DNA of 54,234 nucleotides from Pseudofrankia saprophytica (GCF_000235425.2 NZ_KI912266.1:1293489-1347722), one strand, 5' to 3'; positions 26,201 through 34,286 are shown, numbered from the stretch's first letter. A program made the numbers and translations. The notes: a model not told the origin generated them from the letters alone.

Positions 26201-26545
26201 GACGCGGCCGCCACCGACCAGCTGCCCGCCCAGGCCGGCTGGTGCGGCGTCCACGCGCGGCTGCTGGCCATCCGCGGCCGCGACGCGGAGGCGCTGCGGT
26301 TCGCCGACACCGCCGTGGACCTCGCCGGCAAGACCGACGACTTCGACTGCCAGGCCACCGCGCTGCTCGCCCGCGCCGAGGTGCTGCACCGCGCCGACCG
26401 CAAGGACGACGCGGCCGTGAGCCTGGCGGACGCGCTCGAGCGCTACCACCGCAAGGGCAACATCACCGCCGCCGCGCTGGCGGGCCGCGCCTTCGACAGC
26501 CTCGAGGGCCCCGCCACCGTCGTCATGCTGACCCCACCGCACTGA
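23237..26545 (+). CDS. Zinc ribbon-adenylate cyclase-AAA ATPase-TPR signalling protein
   Basis: Product of 1102 residues from GTG 23237, which has AGGAGG 5 nt upstream; ATG 23123 (overlapping the permease stop as ATGA) is the alternative. Zinc ribbon CPTCLEENPDRARFCSGCG (about 31-49). Class III cyclase domain (about 58-220): metal Asp in FVDITGS and GDAVFAVFG, substrate-specifying Lys in VEKFIGD and Asp in TGDPVN, and transition-state Asn/Arg in VNVASRLEE, so an adenylate cyclase is predicted. AAA/STAND-type ATPase: Walker A GPAGIGKS (about 286) and Walker B LCFDDVHW (about 404). The C-terminal half is helical TPR-like repeats. Family members are cytosolic sensors with unknown input. It follows an ABC exporter, but the 110-bp gap leaves the link open. 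Confidence 0.85.
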   Translation: MWDESRRERPMPRSPAVRPPDRPTIRHMVACPTCLEENPDRARFCSGCGNPLPTARSGTRKTVTIMFVDITGSTHIGENIDSEPLQQMMWRFFTNVREVIYSHGGTVEKFIGDAVFAVFGIPVLHEDDALRAVRAALDIRARIRELNADLRRDWGLGLRIRIGINTGEVTVAGSGVTGDPVNVASRLEEAAAPDEILIGDNTHRLIRPSVTVDPVGPLVVQGKRDPLRAHRLVALVDPTAGPGSRTPSLSLAAPVIGRNRERRRIQDAFEAVVEERICHLFTVLGPAGIGKSRMVKEFCDGVSNRATVLWGRCLSYGEGIAYWPLMEMVRQATGVSADSPASEGRRRLRELLDELGVAGATEVVAALAPLVGLGGAEVSTQESFWAVRTFFQALAERRPLVLCFDDVHWAEPTLLDLVEHITDWSRDAPILLLSLTRPELLEERRQWGGGKLNATSMLLQPLTEARCQRLIRSLMGSDDLAPELVDRITSSAAGNPLFVEQMVAALVDDGLLRREGSRWTATSSLRNVKVPPTISALLAARLDRLDAAERRVLERAAVVGNRFYLDAVVDLSEPDERPHVAAHCLALVRKELVHPDRSDLPGVERFRFLHVLLRDCAYQATSKRQRADLHERFARWLQARMLGGPGEHDELVGYHLEQAYRYRVELGQRDEAIGELGRQAATCLIEAADRVRQGDEMGAAQLLKRAIVLLPELDPLRLRAEIDLGWALYSFGRLSDADRILRQVTERARRAGEDGLRAHARLAHLRVLFSTEPDGLVATTLEEAGEALADFVREGDEVGAALACRSQAAAYTAAGQYAAAEKAMEMAVGHAEDSGVPRAAQSLRRELTGLLSWTPRPVGESIAIATAALAEAGDDRGQRRALLAQLAVLTAMAGDLEAARAHLKDAEEIVWDLRGPRFDPLHSGFVVARVALLADDLTTAERELRRSCRRLSQMGERAYLATRAAALAETMLALGRLDEAGKYVTRCRDAAATDQLPAQAGWCGVHARLLAIRGRDAEALRFADTAVDLAGKTDDFDCQATALLARAEVLHRADRKDDAAVSLADALERYHRKGNITAAALAGRAFDSLEGPATVVMLTPPH

Positions 26546-26551
26546 GTAGCT

Positions 26552-26725
26552 GGTTCGCTCCGTCCGGGCACCGCGCTCCGGCCCCTCACTCGCTTCGCTC
26601 CCGAGGGACCTCCGCGCGGTGTCCTCCTCCGCTCACGTGCCCTCCGGCGACCTCCGCTGCGGCCCAACCACTTCGCTTCGCTCGTGGCCGGGCCTCCGCG
26701 GAGGTGCGCCTCCGGGCCAGCTCAG
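26552..26725 (+). repeat. Family 1 interspersed repeat, copy D
   Basis: Begins GGTTCGCTCCGTCCGGGCAC 6 bp after the stop codon of the cyclase gene and follows the same order of modules as copies A-C, ending in CTTCGCTTCGCTCGTGG and GCCTCCGCGGAGGTGC. It is truncated relative to copies A and C. Same orientation as the upstream gene. Confidence 0.85.
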
Positions 26726-26838
26726 TTACGGAACGTTTCAACGTTGCGAACCGGACTGGCCTTTTGCGGGAGGACGACTTCGTGGTCATGCGTGGCTGGG
26801 GCTCTTGGCGTCGCCTGGTTCGCGAGCGTGGGCGGTGG

Positions 26839-27786
26839 CTAACCGTCCTCGGGCTTCGGGAGGGGGTTGAGCCGCTTCACGTCATAGGCGAAGCCGGCCA
26901 GGTCGATCGTCTGTGGCGAGGCCGGTTTGAAGGTCGCGCCGCCGTCGCCGAAGGTGGCCGTCACCAGGAAACCGCCGACCCTCAGGTCGTTGGAGATCCT
27001 GGGGTTGAACTTCTGGTCCTTGAACACGAGCTGGCCGTCGATCCAGATGAGCATCAGCCCGTCGGCGAAACCCTCGAAATTCAACTTCAGACCCTGCTCG
27101 ACGCAGACCCACCGCCCTCGTGGCCAGTGCCAGGTGTCCTTGCCCACGGTGTTGGTCGGATGATCGGAGCGGGCCGTGTTCGCATATACGAGGCCGGAGT
27201 CACCATCTCTCCACGCGAAACGCGTGGCAAAGCCGCTGCGCATCGTCTCCGTTCGTACCCGGTTCTTCACGATCGTCCCGAAGAAACCCGGCAGACGGCC
27301 ACCCTTCCCGAAGTCGAAGTTCCGCGGAAATCTCACGTAATAACGCAGGTAGAGCTCGTACGGCGAGCGCAAGGTGTGGTCGACGAACATCTGGACGCCG
27401 CCGTAGGTGGCCCCGTCCTGGTAGGCCCGCGTCTCCTCGGGGTTCGTGACGTCGACCGGGATCGACACCCGCAGAAAAGAAGGGAACCGCTTGTCGTCGG
27501 ACGGCAGCACCTCGGCCAGGTCGAGTCCGAAGCTGGACCGGGTCGTCGGGACCAGCTTCTCGCCGAAGAACTGCCTGGCGACACCCGGGTTGGCGAGGGT
27601 GCGGCGAGCACCCGCCGGCGCGGTCGTGGCCGCGGCCGGCGTCAACGTGTCCGGCGGCAACGTCTCGCTCGCCGGATCGACCTGCCCTGTGCCCGAATCG
27701 CAGGCGGCAAGCCCACCGCTGAGGCCGGCCGCCGCCAGCCCCAGCGCGCAGGCGGCCGACGAGCGCATCAACGCCCGCCGGCTCAT
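26839..27786 (-). CDS. Tat/lipoprotein with polysaccharide lyase family 14-like domain
   Basis: Secreted lipoprotein of 315 residues starting MSRRALMRSSAACALG, a twin-Arg-like motif, and a lipobox near GGLAAC. The mature domain has YELYLRYYVRFPRNFDFG followed by KGGRLPGFFG, then the aromatic-rich WHWPRGRWVCVEQGLKLN and NDLRVGGFLVTATFGDGG. This matches the beta-jelly-roll PL14 fold of alginate/glucuronan lyases; I recognise the GGxLPG core, but specific catalytic residues were not assigned. Expected to depolymerise a polyuronate by beta-elimination outside the cell. Its start lies 36 bp after the UDP-glucose dehydrogenase stop on the same strand, so they form one operon. Frames extending upstream (to 27873) were trimmed because ATG 27786 has GGGGGA nearby and starts the signal peptide. 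Confidence 0.75.
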   Translation of the reverse strand: MSRRALMRSSAACALGLAAAGLSGGLAACDSGTGQVDPASETLPPDTLTPAAATTAPAGARRTLANPGVARQFFGEKLVPTTRSSFGLDLAEVLPSDDKRFPSFLRVSIPVDVTNPEETRAYQDGATYGGVQMFVDHTLRSPYELYLRYYVRFPRNFDFGKGGRLPGFFGTIVKNRVRTETMRSGFATRFAWRDGDSGLVYANTARSDHPTNTVGKDTWHWPRGRWVCVEQGLKLNFEGFADGLMLIWIDGQLVFKDQKFNPRISNDLRVGGFLVTATFGDGGATFKPASPQTIDLAGFAYDVKRLNPLPKPEDG

Positions 27787-27821
27787 TCCCCCGTTCAACC
27801 GTGTTTCCTGTTCGCCGATCC

Positions 27822-29201
27822 TCACAAGGTCGGCCGACCAAGTGCGTGAAAGGTCCAGCCGGCCTGCCGCCAACGCACCGGGTCGAGGGTGTTACGCCCG
27901 TCGATGACGACCGGATTACGAGCGACGGACGCGAGCACAGCGGGGTCGATCTCGCGGAACTCCGCCCACTCGGTCAGGTGCAGCACCACATCGGCGTCCA
28001 GCGCCGCATCGAGCGCGTTCAGCTCGTACCGCAGTTCAGGGTGACGGCGTCGGGCGTTCGGGATCGCCGCCGGGTCGCAGACGGTGACCACCGCGCCCGC
28101 GTCATACAGCGCCTTGGCGACGTCGAGCGCCGGCGAGTCCCGGATGTCGTCGCTGTTCGGCTTGAAGGCGGCGCCGAAGACAGCCACCCGCTTCCCGGTC
28201 ACCTCGCCACCGATCACCTCGGTCGCCAGTTCCACGACGCGTGCCCGCCGTCGGAGGTTGATCGCGTCGACCTCGCCGAGGAACGCGACCGAGCGCCCGA
28301 TGTTCAGCTCCTGCGCCCGCGCTTGGAAGGCACGAATGTCCTTGGGCAGGCAGCCCCCGCCGAAGCCCACACCGGACCCGAGGAATCGGCCGCCGATCCG
28401 GGTGTCGTAGGAAAGCGCCTTCGCCAGGACCGTCACATCGCCGTCGGTCGCCTCGCAGACCTCGGCCATCGCGTTGATGAACGAGATCTTCATGGCGAGG
28501 AAGGAGTTCGCCGCGACCTTCACCAGCTCGGCGGTGGCGAAATCCGCGACGATCAGGGGAGTGCCGGCGTCGAGCGGCCGGGCATAGATCTCGCGCAGGA
28601 CGGCCTCCGCCCGGCCGCCGTCATCCGTCGGCACACCGAAGACGAGACGATCGGGGCGCAGGGTGTCCTCGATCGCGAAGCCCTCGCGGAGGAACTCCGG
28701 ATTCCAGCCGAGGCCCGCCTGGGGCGCCTCGGCCGCCAGCCGGGCGGCGAGCCGGGCGGCCGTCCCCGCGGGCACGGTCGACTTGCCGATCACCAGCGCT
28801 CCCGGCCGGAGTCCGGCCGCCAGCAGACCGTCCATCGCGCTGTCGAGGTAGCGCATGTCGGCCGCCGACGAGCCCGCGCGCTGCGGGGTACCCACGCACA
28901 GGAAGTGCGCGTCCGCGTCGGCGACGTCCTCGAAGGACGAGCTGAAGGTAAGCCGACCTGACTCGAGATTCTTGCGAAGCAGCTCCTCGAGCCCGGGCTC
29001 GAAGAACGGCACGACACCCGAAGCGAGGCTCGCCACCTTGGCCTCGTCGACGTCCAGGCCGACGACCGTGAAGCCGAGCTCACTCATGCACACCGCGTGC
29101 GTGGCACCCAGGTAGCCGGTACCCACCACGCTGATCTTCCTCACCAGCGGACCAGAGGCCGCCGGACCATCTCCTCGCGAAACCGCGGTGTCAGAAAGCA
29201 C
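27822..29201 (-). CDS. UDP-glucose 6-dehydrogenase
   Basis: NAD-dependent oxidation of UDP-glucose to UDP-glucuronate, about 459 residues. Motifs in order: Rossmann GTGYLGATHAVCMSELG (about 27-43), PFFEPGLEELL, LCVGTPQ, KSTVPAGTA, NPEFLREGFAIED, GFGGGCLPKDIRAF with the catalytic Cys (about 285), and FKPNSDDIRDSPALDVA. This is the UdgA/Ugd type of actinobacteria, not a GDP-mannose dehydrogenase, though the two are related. GTG 29201 is preferred: a GGGGGGAG stretch lies 7 nt upstream. A later GTG (29144) would give the minimal family length. The product supplies the uronic-acid donor for the divergent GT2 synthase. Confidence 0.9.
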   Translation of the reverse strand: MLSDTAVSRGDGPAASGPLVRKISVVGTGYLGATHAVCMSELGFTVVGLDVDEAKVASLASGVVPFFEPGLEELLRKNLESGRLTFSSSFEDVADADAHFLCVGTPQRAGSSAADMRYLDSAMDGLLAAGLRPGALVIGKSTVPAGTAARLAARLAAEAPQAGLGWNPEFLREGFAIEDTLRPDRLVFGVPTDDGGRAEAVLREIYARPLDAGTPLIVADFATAELVKVAANSFLAMKISFINAMAEVCEATDGDVTVLAKALSYDTRIGGRFLGSGVGFGGGCLPKDIRAFQARAQELNIGRSVAFLGEVDAINLRRRARVVELATEVIGGEVTGKRVAVFGAAFKPNSDDIRDSPALDVAKALYDAGAVVTVCDPAAIPNARRRHPELRYELNALDAALDADVVLHLTEWAEFREIDPAVLASVARNPVVIDGRNTLDPVRWRQAGWTFHALGRPTL

Positions 29202-29642
29202 GCTCGCACTCCCCCCATATACGTAAGGCGACCGGCCGCCATGAGCAGTCACGTGATGACGCTCAGCATCCGGTCCAACTAGCCATGCGGCCCGGACGGC
29301 ATGTTGCCAAATGCCGCCGGCCAGCTAGACACCGGCCAGCCCAGGCGACGATTGCGGATACGGGGGCTTGCGGGGATTTAATCGCAGAGACCACTGTGGG
29401 ACCACAGATTCACAACGGACGGAAAGATATAACGTTCCGTGATCAGAGCAGTCGCCAGGGATATGAAGATCCGCCATCTGACGATCAGCGCGAGCGCGGC
29501 GACCATCGGTGCCGACAGGACCACTGCTAGCCTACTGGCGTCCACCGGAGAAATCGATCATTGACTTGCCGGGGACGGAATTCAGGGCCGCTAAGGCGCG
29601 TAGCTGCCCGACCACGGGTCGCATCTGGGGGGTCCCGCGACA
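29202..29642. promoter_or_regulatory. Divergent promoter region of the glycuronan module, two dyads
   Basis: The stretch is visibly less GC-rich than its surroundings. It holds CTGTGG GA CCACAG (29394-29407, perfect) and ACGGAA with TTCCGT 10 nt apart (29419-29440, perfect). Both lie about 200-240 bp from either start, in a position to control the divergent operons. No open frame here looks like a gene. Confidence 0.5.
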
Positions 29643-30899
29643 ATGCAATGGCTCAGTACGGCGGTTGATTTCATAACCAGCCACCGAAGTCTCGTACCGA
29701 TCGGCATCGCCGGCGTCATCTCGTGGGTGGTCTGGCTCACACGACGACTGTTCTCCATGCGTTACCGACCTGTACGGAACAACTTCAGGACGACGACATC
29801 TGTCGTCGTTCCGTCCTTCCGCGAGGACCCAGAGGTCCTCGAGCGCTGCCTGAAGACCTGGCTCGCCCAGAACCCGACCGAGATCATCATCGTCCCCGAC
29901 GTCGAGGACACGGCGCTGATCGAGTTGCTCGACCGCCGCGCGGACCCGAAGGTCCGAGTGATCCCCTTCGTGCATGAGGGCAAGCGCTCCGCGCTCGGCG
30001 TCGGGATCTCAGCGGCGACGTCCGAGGTCATCGTGCTGTGCGACTCGGACACGGCGTGGGAGCCCGGCCTGCTGGCGGCCGTGCAGATGCCGTTCGTCGA
30101 TCCAGAGGTCGGGGGGGTCGGTACCCGGCAGAACGTCTATGAGCCACGCAGCAGCGTGTGGCGGCGGGTCGCCAACTGGCTCGTGGACATCCGATACCTC
30201 GACTACGTCCCGGCCCAGGGCCGGGTAGGCGCGGTGGCCTGCCTGTCGGGGCGGACCGCGGCTTACCGCCGCGCGGCCGTCCAGCCCGTCCTGTACAACC
30301 TCGAGCACGAGTTCTTCCTCGGGCGCCGTTGCATCGCCGGCGACGACGGTCGGCTCACGTGGCTGGTGCTGGCCTCCGGATACAAGACGGTGCACCAGGA
30401 GACAGCCCGGGCCATGTCGATGTTCCCGGACAGCCTTCGGGCGTTCATCAAACAGCGGGTCCGATGGAGTCGTAATTCCTATCGCACCTATCTCACCGCG
30501 ATCTACAAGGGCTGGTTGTGGCGCCAGCCACTCATCACCCAGGTCGGGGTGCTCCAAATCGTGCTGACACCGGTGACCATGGGTGTCGCGATGACCTACT
30601 TCGTGCTGTGGATGTTCCGGCCCGAGGCGAACGCACCCATCATCGCGATCTGCTGGCTCCTCCTCGGCCGAATGATCCGCGGTTTCTCGCATCTCAGGGA
30701 GAACCCGCGGGACATATTCATCCTCCCACTTACCGTGTTGATGATCATCGTCGTCGCGCTACCGATCAAGGCGTGGGCCTTCGTGTCCATGAACAAGCAG
30801 GGCTGGCTGACCAGACGCGCCGACATGATCGGTGGTGAGGGGCAGACGGACGCCTCCACCAGGACCGTCGCGCCCGGTACGGCCACGGTGGGTGCCTGA
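29643..30899 (+). CDS. Processive GT2 glycosyltransferase (Alg8/hyaluronan-synthase-like)
   Basis: Membrane polymerase of 418 residues. One N-terminal membrane segment (about 18-36), a GT2 catalytic core and three to four C-terminal segments (about 300-385). Motifs: VVVPSFRED (nucleotide, about 55), ALGVGISAATSEVIVLCDSD (DxD at about 133), GDDGRLTW (acceptor GDD, about 232) and KQRVRWSRN, the Q(R/Q)xRW of processive synthases (about 271). The closest recognisable groups are Alg8 and hyaluronan/cellulose-type synthases. It very probably polymerises UDP-glucuronate or a mixed uronic sugar and exports the chain through itself. No PilZ co-receptor is present. GTG/ATG start context is fair (GGGGGG 8 nt upstream of ATG 29643). 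The stop overlaps the next gene as TGATG. Confidence 0.85.
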   Translation: MQWLSTAVDFITSHRSLVPIGIAGVISWVVWLTRRLFSMRYRPVRNNFRTTTSVVVPSFREDPEVLERCLKTWLAQNPTEIIIVPDVEDTALIELLDRRADPKVRVIPFVHEGKRSALGVGISAATSEVIVLCDSDTAWEPGLLAAVQMPFVDPEVGGVGTRQNVYEPRSSVWRRVANWLVDIRYLDYVPAQGRVGAVACLSGRTAAYRRAAVQPVLYNLEHEFFLGRRCIAGDDGRLTWLVLASGYKTVHQETARAMSMFPDSLRAFIKQRVRWSRNSYRTYLTAIYKGWLWRQPLITQVGVLQIVLTPVTMGVAMTYFVLWMFRPEANAPIIAICWLLLGRMIRGFSHLRENPRDIFILPLTVLMIIVVALPIKAWAFVSMNKQGWLTRRADMIGGEGQTDASTRTVAPGTATVGA

Positions 30900-32956
30900 T
30901 GACCGTGCCCCGGCGAAGCCAACCGGCCCATCGCCCGCGGGTGCTGATCGCGAGTCTGCTCGCCGGCGCCGCGGTCACCGCCATCGTCCTGGCCGCTCTG
31001 CCCGCGCAGGCCTCCTCCGTACAGCCTCTCCCTCCCATCTCGTCGGCCGACGCGAAGAAACAAGCCACGCTCGTGGATGCCGAGGACATCCGGCTACGGA
31101 CGATGTTCGAACGTTTCGGTGTGCTCACCCAGCCGGTCCTGGTCGAGACGGCGGGCAGCCTGCCGACCGTGCTGCTCCCGGCGCGGTCGGAGCCCTACAC
31201 GGCCGCCGATGTGATCGACGCCGGCGGCGGCCGGCGCGAGGTCGATGGAGCGGTGCTGTTCACGGCGAACGTGCTCGTCGGGCCGCAGGCGCGCCTGGTG
31301 ATCAACTCACAGGCCACCGAACTCCGGCTGGCCAGCGGGCCAACCGGTTTCGCGACCGTCGCCGCCTGGCGCGGCGCGCTGGAGTTCGTCGGCGCGTCGC
31401 CGGACCACAAGCTGCCCATCGTCGGTTGGGACGTGCAGAACCTCCGGCCGGACACCACCACGGTCGACGGTCGGTCCTACATCCGGACGATGGGCGGTGA
31501 GCTCATCGTCCGCAATGTCGACGCGAGCAACCTGGGCTTCTGGACGGGACGCACCGGCGGCATCGCCTGGACCGGGAGCAAGGGCGAGCCCAGCAGCGGC
31601 GGCGCCGCGGACTCCATATTCCGAAACAACATCTACGGTGCCTACATCTCCGGCAGCGAGGGCATCCAGATGATCGGTGTCCGGCTCGAGGACAACGAAC
31701 GCTCTGGGCTCGGCGTCCACCGGGACGCGACCGGAACACTGATCTCGGGCGTCACGGCGGCACGCAACCACGGCGACGGCATGACCATTGACCGCGCTTC
31801 CGGATCGCGGGTCATGCGCAGCACGGTCACCGACAACAGCGGTGACGGCATCACGGTCGACGGCCGTGGCCTCGGGGTGGTGGCGACCGCGACCGGCGTC
31901 CAGGTCAACCAGATCAAGGACACCCTGATCGACAGCAACACCGTCAGTGGCAACGGGCGGTACGGGATCCGGGTCGTCGGGGGTGAGAACGCCGTCGTCC
32001 GGGCCAACAAGGTCACCGGAAGCCAGGTCGGCATCATCGTCAAGAGCGGCGCCAACGGCACCCAGATCACGGACAACAAGGTGAACGACGCCAGCGAGAC
32101 GGGGATCCAGGTCGGCCCGGACGCACGGCGCACCGCAATGGTCAACAACACGATGACCGACAGCCAGCGAGGCATCGTCGTCCAGGACGCCACGACGAAC
32201 ATCCTCAGCCGCAACCGGGTAACCGGTGCCACGGACTACGCGATCCTGATCCGTGGCCAGGCCACGGACACAAAGATCCAGAACAACACGCTCGCCGGCC
32301 GGGGATGGCGGGCGATCGACATCCGCAAGGCGCTCGGCATCAACACCCGCGAGGTGCACGACAACAGCACCGGAGGGTGGGTGTCGCTGAAGCCCCACCA
32401 CTGGTACACGCTCATTGAGCAGCACCCGGCGCTCCTCGTCTGGGGAATAGTCGTGCTGCTGCCGATCTTCGGCTGGTGGAGCCGTCGGCGGGCGAGGAAG
32501 CGGCCGGCCGCGCATCCCTACCCGGAGTCGGAGCTGCTGCTCAAGCGGTTGACCGGTGGGACCATGCGGCCGCCGGGCCAGCAGGACCTGATCATGGGTC
32601 CGCGCGGCCGGCCCGCCGTCGGCGGTCGCGCATCCGACCCCGTGCGGACCGTGCCCCGGTCACGGCAAGCCCGCGAGTACGACGTCCCGGTCGAACAGCG
32701 CCCGGTCCGCGGACCGTCGCCCTATCCCCCCGTCGACGCCGAGGCGACGCTGACGGTGATGCGTGTGCAGCGCAGGGGATCGTCCGGCGCCGGCGGTGAC
32801 ACCCGCTCGGAGCAGGCGCCCGCCGCCGTGGACCTGGGCCTGGAGGACGAGTCGACGACGAACTACTTCGTTCCTCGCACGCCAACGCCAACGCCACCGG
32901 CGGACCGCGATCAGGCCCCGGGGCACCGACGGCCACCTCGCCGATCCGGACGATGA
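30899..32956 (+). CDS. Membrane-anchored right-handed beta-helix protein (AlgG-like candidate epimerase)
   Basis: A 685-residue protein starting 1 bp before the GT2 stop. Signal/anchor at about 15-40, then a ruler-like domain and a beta-helix of NosD/PbH1 type (about 200-480) with repeated NxxxGNGRYGI, GxxxxxVxDNxGDGI-type turns. A C-terminal membrane segment LLVWGIVVLLPIFGWW (about 512-527) is followed by a 150-residue Arg/Pro-rich tail, so the helix should be outside and the tail inside. Gene order after a synthase parallels AlgG, the C5-mannuronate epimerase. The AlgG catalytic motif DPHD is not present; GVHRD stands at about the same relative position. Epimerase or acetyl-transfer-supporting roles remain inference. 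Confidence 0.7.
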   Translation: MTVPRRSQPAHRPRVLIASLLAGAAVTAIVLAALPAQASSVQPLPPISSADAKKQATLVDAEDIRLRTMFERFGVLTQPVLVETAGSLPTVLLPARSEPYTAADVIDAGGGRREVDGAVLFTANVLVGPQARLVINSQATELRLASGPTGFATVAAWRGALEFVGASPDHKLPIVGWDVQNLRPDTTTVDGRSYIRTMGGELIVRNVDASNLGFWTGRTGGIAWTGSKGEPSSGGAADSIFRNNIYGAYISGSEGIQMIGVRLEDNERSGLGVHRDATGTLISGVTAARNHGDGMTIDRASGSRVMRSTVTDNSGDGITVDGRGLGVVATATGVQVNQIKDTLIDSNTVSGNGRYGIRVVGGENAVVRANKVTGSQVGIIVKSGANGTQITDNKVNDASETGIQVGPDARRTAMVNNTMTDSQRGIVVQDATTNILSRNRVTGATDYAILIRGQATDTKIQNNTLAGRGWRAIDIRKALGINTREVHDNSTGGWVSLKPHHWYTLIEQHPALLVWGIVVLLPIFGWWSRRRARKRPAAHPYPESELLLKRLTGGTMRPPGQQDLIMGPRGRPAVGGRASDPVRTVPRSRQAREYDVPVEQRPVRGPSPYPPVDAEATLTVMRVQRRGSSGAGGDTRSEQAPAAVDLGLEDESTTNYFVPRTPTPTPPADRDQAPGHRRPPRRSGR

Positions 32957-33011
32957 CACCACTTGCCGGCAGGCGGAATCGGCGTGACTGATCAAGACGG
33001 GGTGACTATCG

Positions 33012-34184
33012 GTGAACGCCATGTCGATGCCGCGAGACCGCGCGTCGGCTCGGGTTCGCGGCGGCGGAGCCGTCCGCGTGGCGATGTTGGTCATCGCCGC
33101 CACGCTGGCCGCCGCGTCCTGCGGCGGCAGCGGCGACCGGCCCACCGAGCTCGCGTCGGTGCCAGCGGCCTCACCGAACCCGAGCGCGTCGCAGGGCCCG
33201 GGTGACGGGAAGGGGCACCCGAGTGGCGGCCCGGTGGGAGCGGGCGGTGCCGCCCCGAGCGCTCCGGCCGGCGGGAAGGTCACCTGCCCAGGTGGGGGCG
33301 GCACCACCGTGCACAACGCGGACGAGCTGACGGCGGCACTGGAGTCGGCCCACCCCGGCACCATCATCCGGATGGCCGCCGGCCGTTACGTCGGCGACTT
33401 CAGCATCACGGTCTCGGGAACCGAGGCGAGCCCGGTCTGGCTGTGTGGCTCGCCGGACGCCGTCATCGACGGCGAGGACGACGCCAAGTACCTCCTGTAC
33501 CTGAACAAGGTGTCCTGGGTCCGGGTGGTCGGGTTCAGCCTCAGCGGCGGGCGCAAGGGCGTGGTGGCCGATTCCGTTCATCACTCGATCATCGCGTCGC
33601 TCCACGTCAGCAAGATCGGCGACGAGGCCATCCACCTGCGCACCGCCAGCACCGACAACCTGGTGATCGGGAATGTCGTCCGGGACACCGGCAACCGCTC
33701 GGAGAAGTTCGGCGAGGGCATCTACGTCGGCAGCGCCACCAGCAACTGGTGCACGTATACGAACTGCGAGCCCGACCGCAGCAACCGCAACTCGGTGATC
33801 GGGAACGACATCGCCGGCACCACCTCCGAGAACATCGACATCAAGGAGGGCACCGAGGGCGGGGTCGTCAGCGGCAACCGGCTCAGCGGCTCCGGGATGA
33901 TCGCGGCCGACTCGTGGATCGACGTCAAGGGCAACGGCTGGCTGGTGGAGAACAACACGGGCTCGGCGGACGGCGGTTCCATCGAGGACGGCATCCAGAC
34001 CCACGTGGTCGCAAAGGGCTGGGGCCGCGAGAACACCATCCGCGCCAACCGGCTGACGGTGGACGGCGAGGGCTTCGGCGTCTACATCCACGACGGCAAG
34101 GCGACCCTGAACATCGTCGGCTGTGACAACAAGGTGACCGGCGCGGCGAAGGGTTTCTCGAACATCACCTGCGCCTCGGGCTGA
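33012..34184 (+). CDS. Secreted beta-helix lipoprotein, polysaccharide-lyase-like
   Basis: A 390-residue product from GTG 33012 (GGGGTG 8 nt upstream). Signal segment and lipobox AAASC, then a Pro/Gly/Ser linker and a right-handed beta-helix (about 100-385). Start NADELTAALESAHPGTIIRMAAGRYVG resembles the N-terminal cap of PL6/chondroitinase B-like proteins. Later motifs: GEGIYVGSATSNW and CTYTNCEPDRSN with two Cys, ENIDIKEGTEGGVVSGN, and WIDVKGNGWLVENN. Function is probably binding or cleaving a polyuronate on the cell surface; neither catalytic Lys/Arg nor substrate was assigned. Third gene of the plus-strand operon, 55 bp after the previous stop. Confidence 0.7.
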   Translation: MNAMSMPRDRASARVRGGGAVRVAMLVIAATLAAASCGGSGDRPTELASVPAASPNPSASQGPGDGKGHPSGGPVGAGGAAPSAPAGGKVTCPGGGGTTVHNADELTAALESAHPGTIIRMAAGRYVGDFSITVSGTEASPVWLCGSPDAVIDGEDDAKYLLYLNKVSWVRVVGFSLSGGRKGVVADSVHHSIIASLHVSKIGDEAIHLRTASTDNLVIGNVVRDTGNRSEKFGEGIYVGSATSNWCTYTNCEPDRSNRNSVIGNDIAGTTSENIDIKEGTEGGVVSGNRLSGSGMIAADSWIDVKGNGWLVENNTGSADGGSIEDGIQTHVVAKGWGRENTIRANRLTVDGEGFGVYIHDGKATLNIVGCDNKVTGAAKGFSNITCASG

Positions 34185-34208
34185 CCGCCGCCGCGCGGAC
34201 CCAACCTT

Positions 34209-34286
34209 CCCCACCGATTTGCTGGTCGGCACTCGATGCCCATCCGTACGTTCGGCGCCTCCACCACCGGTAGCAAATCGGCGGGG
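34209..34286. terminator. Long inverted repeat between convergent genes
   Basis: CCCCACCGATTTGCT (34209-34223) and AGCAAATCGGCGGGG (34272-34286) pair at 14 of 15 positions around 48 nt. It sits between the end of the beta-helix lipoprotein gene and the convergent gene ending at 34306, so it can serve as a bidirectional terminator. Confidence 0.6.

Noticed and set aside
30899-34184. Confident assignment of epimerase or lyase activity to the beta-helix proteins
   Set aside because: The folds and context are convincing but the catalytic residues were not located, so only candidate roles are given.
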